A DNA stretch of 36,614 bases, taken from positions 1-36,614 of the forward strand of contig JAMPIB010000039.1 of NCBI GenBank assembly GCA_023663085.1, given 5' to 3'. This document shows positions 34,875 to 36,614 of the stretch, in pieces; the stretch's first letter is position 1, and the number at the start of each line of letters is the position of its first letter. A program made the translations under genes and the position numbers. Below the pieces are notes generated by a model. That model did no database searches. It was not told the origin of the DNA and worked only from the letters and a program-made list of their open reading frames with translations. The DNA is from Ruminococcus sp. (GTDB taxonomy: Bacteria > Bacillota > Clostridia > Lachnospirales > Lachnospiraceae).

Positions 34875-35624
34875 ATGGAATATATCAGAGTAACAAAAGA
34901 AAATATTGATAAGGAACATATTTGTTGTGCCATATCAAATAATAAAGATATACAAGTTTCATCTAAAAAAGACTGGATGATAAAATGTTTTGATGACGGA
35001 CTTGTTTTTCTTAAAAGTACAGAAAGAGGAAAATGTTTTATTGAGTATATTCCAGCAGAAAATGCGTGGGTTCCTGTTATTGCAAAAAACTATATGTATA
35101 TAGACTGTTTTTGGGTATCAGGTTCATTCAAAGGGCATGGGTACTCTAATGATTTACTCAATGAGTGTATTAAGGATTCTAAAGAAAAAGGTAAATCGGG
35201 ACTTTGTATTCTTTCTTCGGCAAAGAAGAAACCATTTTTATCCGACCCCAAGCACTTATTGTATAAAGGATTTAAAGTTGCTGATGTATCAGATGCGGGC
35301 ATCAACCTAATGTATTTTCCCTTTGACGAAAAATCGGTGATTCCACAATTTACAGAATCTGCAAGACACCCTCATGTTGAAGAAAATGGATATATTCTTT
35401 ATTATACAAGCCAATGTCCTTTTAATGGTAAATATGTTCCTATTATTAAACAGACTGCGTTAGAGAATAATATTCCATTTAAGGCAATTCATATTCAAAG
35501 TAAAGAACAGGCGCAGACAGTACCAAGTCCATGTACATCTTATGCAATGTTTTATAATGGGGAATTTCTTACAAATGAACAATTTAATGATAAGAAGTTT
35601 TTAAAAATGGTACAATCAAAGTAG
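34875..35624 (+). CDS. YoaP-type GNAT acetyltransferase
   Basis: 249 residues from ATG 34875 (GGAGAAG upstream; the frame is open further). The N-terminal GNAT half carries FWVSGSFKGHGYSNDLLNECI (acetyl-CoA loop GHGYS). The C-terminal half has the YoaP domain, with CTSYAMFYNGEFLTNE near the end. B. subtilis YoaP is the named relative; its substrate is not known. AT-rich. Its promoter carries an operator-like repeat. Confidence 0.87.
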   Translation: MEYIRVTKENIDKEHICCAISNNKDIQVSSKKDWMIKCFDDGLVFLKSTERGKCFIEYIPAENAWVPVIAKNYMYIDCFWVSGSFKGHGYSNDLLNECIKDSKEKGKSGLCILSSAKKKPFLSDPKHLLYKGFKVADVSDAGINLMYFPFDEKSVIPQFTESARHPHVEENGYILYYTSQCPFNGKYVPIIKQTALENNIPFKAIHIQSKEQAQTVPSPCTSYAMFYNGEFLTNEQFNDKKFLKMVQSK

Positions 35625-35721
35625 ACGAAATCCAAAGTACAATGCGGGGAATTATTGTGGTCTCTTTTAGGGATTCTGAATTTTCTAAAAACAGATTATA
35701 ATTGTACTTACAAATGTGAAT

Positions 35722-36174
35722 TTATCTTACCTTCTTCATGATAAAATTTGTAAGCAGGATATTCTGTCTCACGACCTGTTGCTCTGTGATAACAATATAA
35801 TCTCTGTTCTCAAAAAACGGTCTCGCTGTAATAGACGCATGGGTTGTAATCTTACATGATACTGCCCGTTCTAATTCTTCGCAAAGAGCGGTGGCGATAC
35901 CCTTTCTTTGAAAATCCTTGTGAACATACAGGCGGTCAAGATAACCAGTTAAGTCTATATCACCAAAACCAACAATTATTTTGGCCTCAACAGCAACCAA
36001 ACTAAAATGTTCTTGCAAAGACCTGTTCCATTGTTCAATATCGACATTTCCTGTTGTCCAGGCGTTTAGCTGTTCTTCTGTGTAATCTTTTGCATTAACT
36101 GTATGAATCGTATTATAAAATAGTTCTGTTATTTCTTTACAATCACATGGTTGGTATTTTCTAACTATCATCAT
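35722..36174 (-). CDS. GNAT family N-acetyltransferase in an apparent insert
   Basis: 150 residues from ATG 36174 (AGGGGG just before; the longer frame to 36252 has no ribosome site). IVRKYQPCDCKEITELFYNTIHTVNAKDYTEEQLNAW is typical of the YafP-like group; the acetyl-CoA loop is KDFQRKGIATALCEELE. The C-terminal part continues past the GNAT fold with FFENRDYIVITEQQVVRQNI. The coding segment lies between two copies of CAAAT that interrupt a promoter sequence found intact at 34823-34859. Confidence 0.88.
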   Translation of the reverse strand: MMIVRKYQPCDCKEITELFYNTIHTVNAKDYTEEQLNAWTTGNVDIEQWNRSLQEHFSLVAVEAKIIVGFGDIDLTGYLDRLYVHKDFQRKGIATALCEELERAVSCKITTHASITARPFFENRDYIVITEQQVVRQNILLTNFIMKKVR

Positions 36175-36328
36175 TCCCCCTGCAAATCCCGATTGTGATC
36201 TGACATTTTTTAAGGGAAACAAAATCACATAAAACATTATAACACCAAACAAACAGGTATAGTGAACTGATTGGAATGCTTTCTTAATTTCTCCGAAATT
36301 TGATTAACAAAGAAAGGACAGATAAGAT

Positions 36329-36604
36329 ATGCAATTCATATATGCAGAATACAATAGCCCTTTGACAATAGAATCTGCCCTATGATTCTATTGTATGTAC
36401 AACAGCGTTGATGTAACAACCTTTGACGGGTATATCCTGCGGATTGACTGTAATGTGGCAGAAGAAGGATTACGGACTACTCCTTGTTCCCAATGTGCGT
36501 TAGATGCGTTGGCAATAGACGAACCGCTTGAATATGCCCGATTGGCACTTGACAGAAATTTGCAGATGTAGGTAGATGCAGAGGACAGCCTTGAACTGTG
36601 GTAA
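36329..36604 (+). pseudogene. DUF6061-like gene with hairpin insertion and early stop
   Basis: From ATG 36329 the frame gives MQFIYAEYNS, then TGA at 36383-36385 inside an extra 48 bp, and continues as MYNSVDVTTFDGYILRIDCN and PLEYARLALDRNLQM, with TAG at 36569-36571, VDAEDSLELW and TAA at 36602. The pattern (short, dgxxxxID start, PLxYAxLxL near the end) resembles DUF6061 proteins carried by integrative elements of Clostridia. Both in-frame stops make a full-length product impossible. Without the insert and with a sense codon at the TAG it would be about 75 residues. Confidence 0.65.
36350..36406. repeat. 48-bp hairpin insert between short direct repeats
   Basis: TACAATAGC (36350-36358) and TACAACAGC (36398-36406) are 48 bp apart. 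Between them ACAATAGAATC (36365-36375) and GATTCTATTGT (36384-36394) form a perfect 11-bp stem with an eight-base loop. Confidence 0.75.
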
Positions 36605-36614
36605 TTTTAATTCC

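Overview
The window looks like chromosome from a Clostridia member, most likely Lachnospiraceae. The evidence is the gene order dgt - dnaG - rpoD - trmK - TGS-type nucleoside kinase on one strand, a type A RNase P RNA, Gram-positive Shine-Dalgarno sites and moderate GC. The species cannot be named from sequence alone.

Layout. Positions 1-662 hold the 3' part of a very AT-rich CPBP membrane protease, probably acquired. Positions 667-3136 (minus strand) hold two COG0523 (CobW-type) metallochaperone GTPases, one of them fused to a DUF1980-like domain, followed by a translationally coupled small membrane gene that is now broken. Next come an ABC exporter pair (3261-4753), an aldose epimerase, a trypsin-like protease and rnpB (6858-7213). 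The core operon of information genes runs leftward from 13665 to 7263.

From 13737 to 18136 lies a lipid/ester-like cluster: an alpha/beta hydrolase divergent from a condensation-fold acyltransferase plus a DUF6320 membrane protein, facing DUF4125 and GerMN genes. tRNA-Leu(CAG), a Cache-MCP chemoreceptor and a tandem bacteriohemerythrin form a sensory block (18287-21216). Redox and acetyltransferase genes, a radical SAM protein and a DUF5808 protein follow up to 26714.

From about 26.7 kb the window is accessory DNA: a Phd/RelE toxin-antitoxin pair coupled to TraX, ogt, a Uma2 protein, a decayed hipBA locus, a TetR gene with a clear operator, a leftward hydrolase / membrane protein / methyltransferase / GNAT run, a YoaP-type acetyltransferase, another GNAT that appears inserted into a duplicated promoter sequence, and a broken DUF6061 gene.

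Signals not explained by ordinary gene content: (1) a 90-bp element present twice (5734-5823 and 26772-26861), with two hairpins, a paired compensatory base change in one stem and an outward minus-strand promoter; (2) a CobW-DUF1980 fusion coupled to a small gene broken at a run of eight G; (3) a promoter whose 17-bp spacer is entirely an inverted repeat, with a second copy of the promoter sequence split by a GNAT gene; (4) a 48-bp hairpin insertion between short direct repeats inside a DUF6061 gene. I did not find a complete new defence or biosynthetic system. The strongest candidates for new biology are the 90-bp element and the metallochaperone module.
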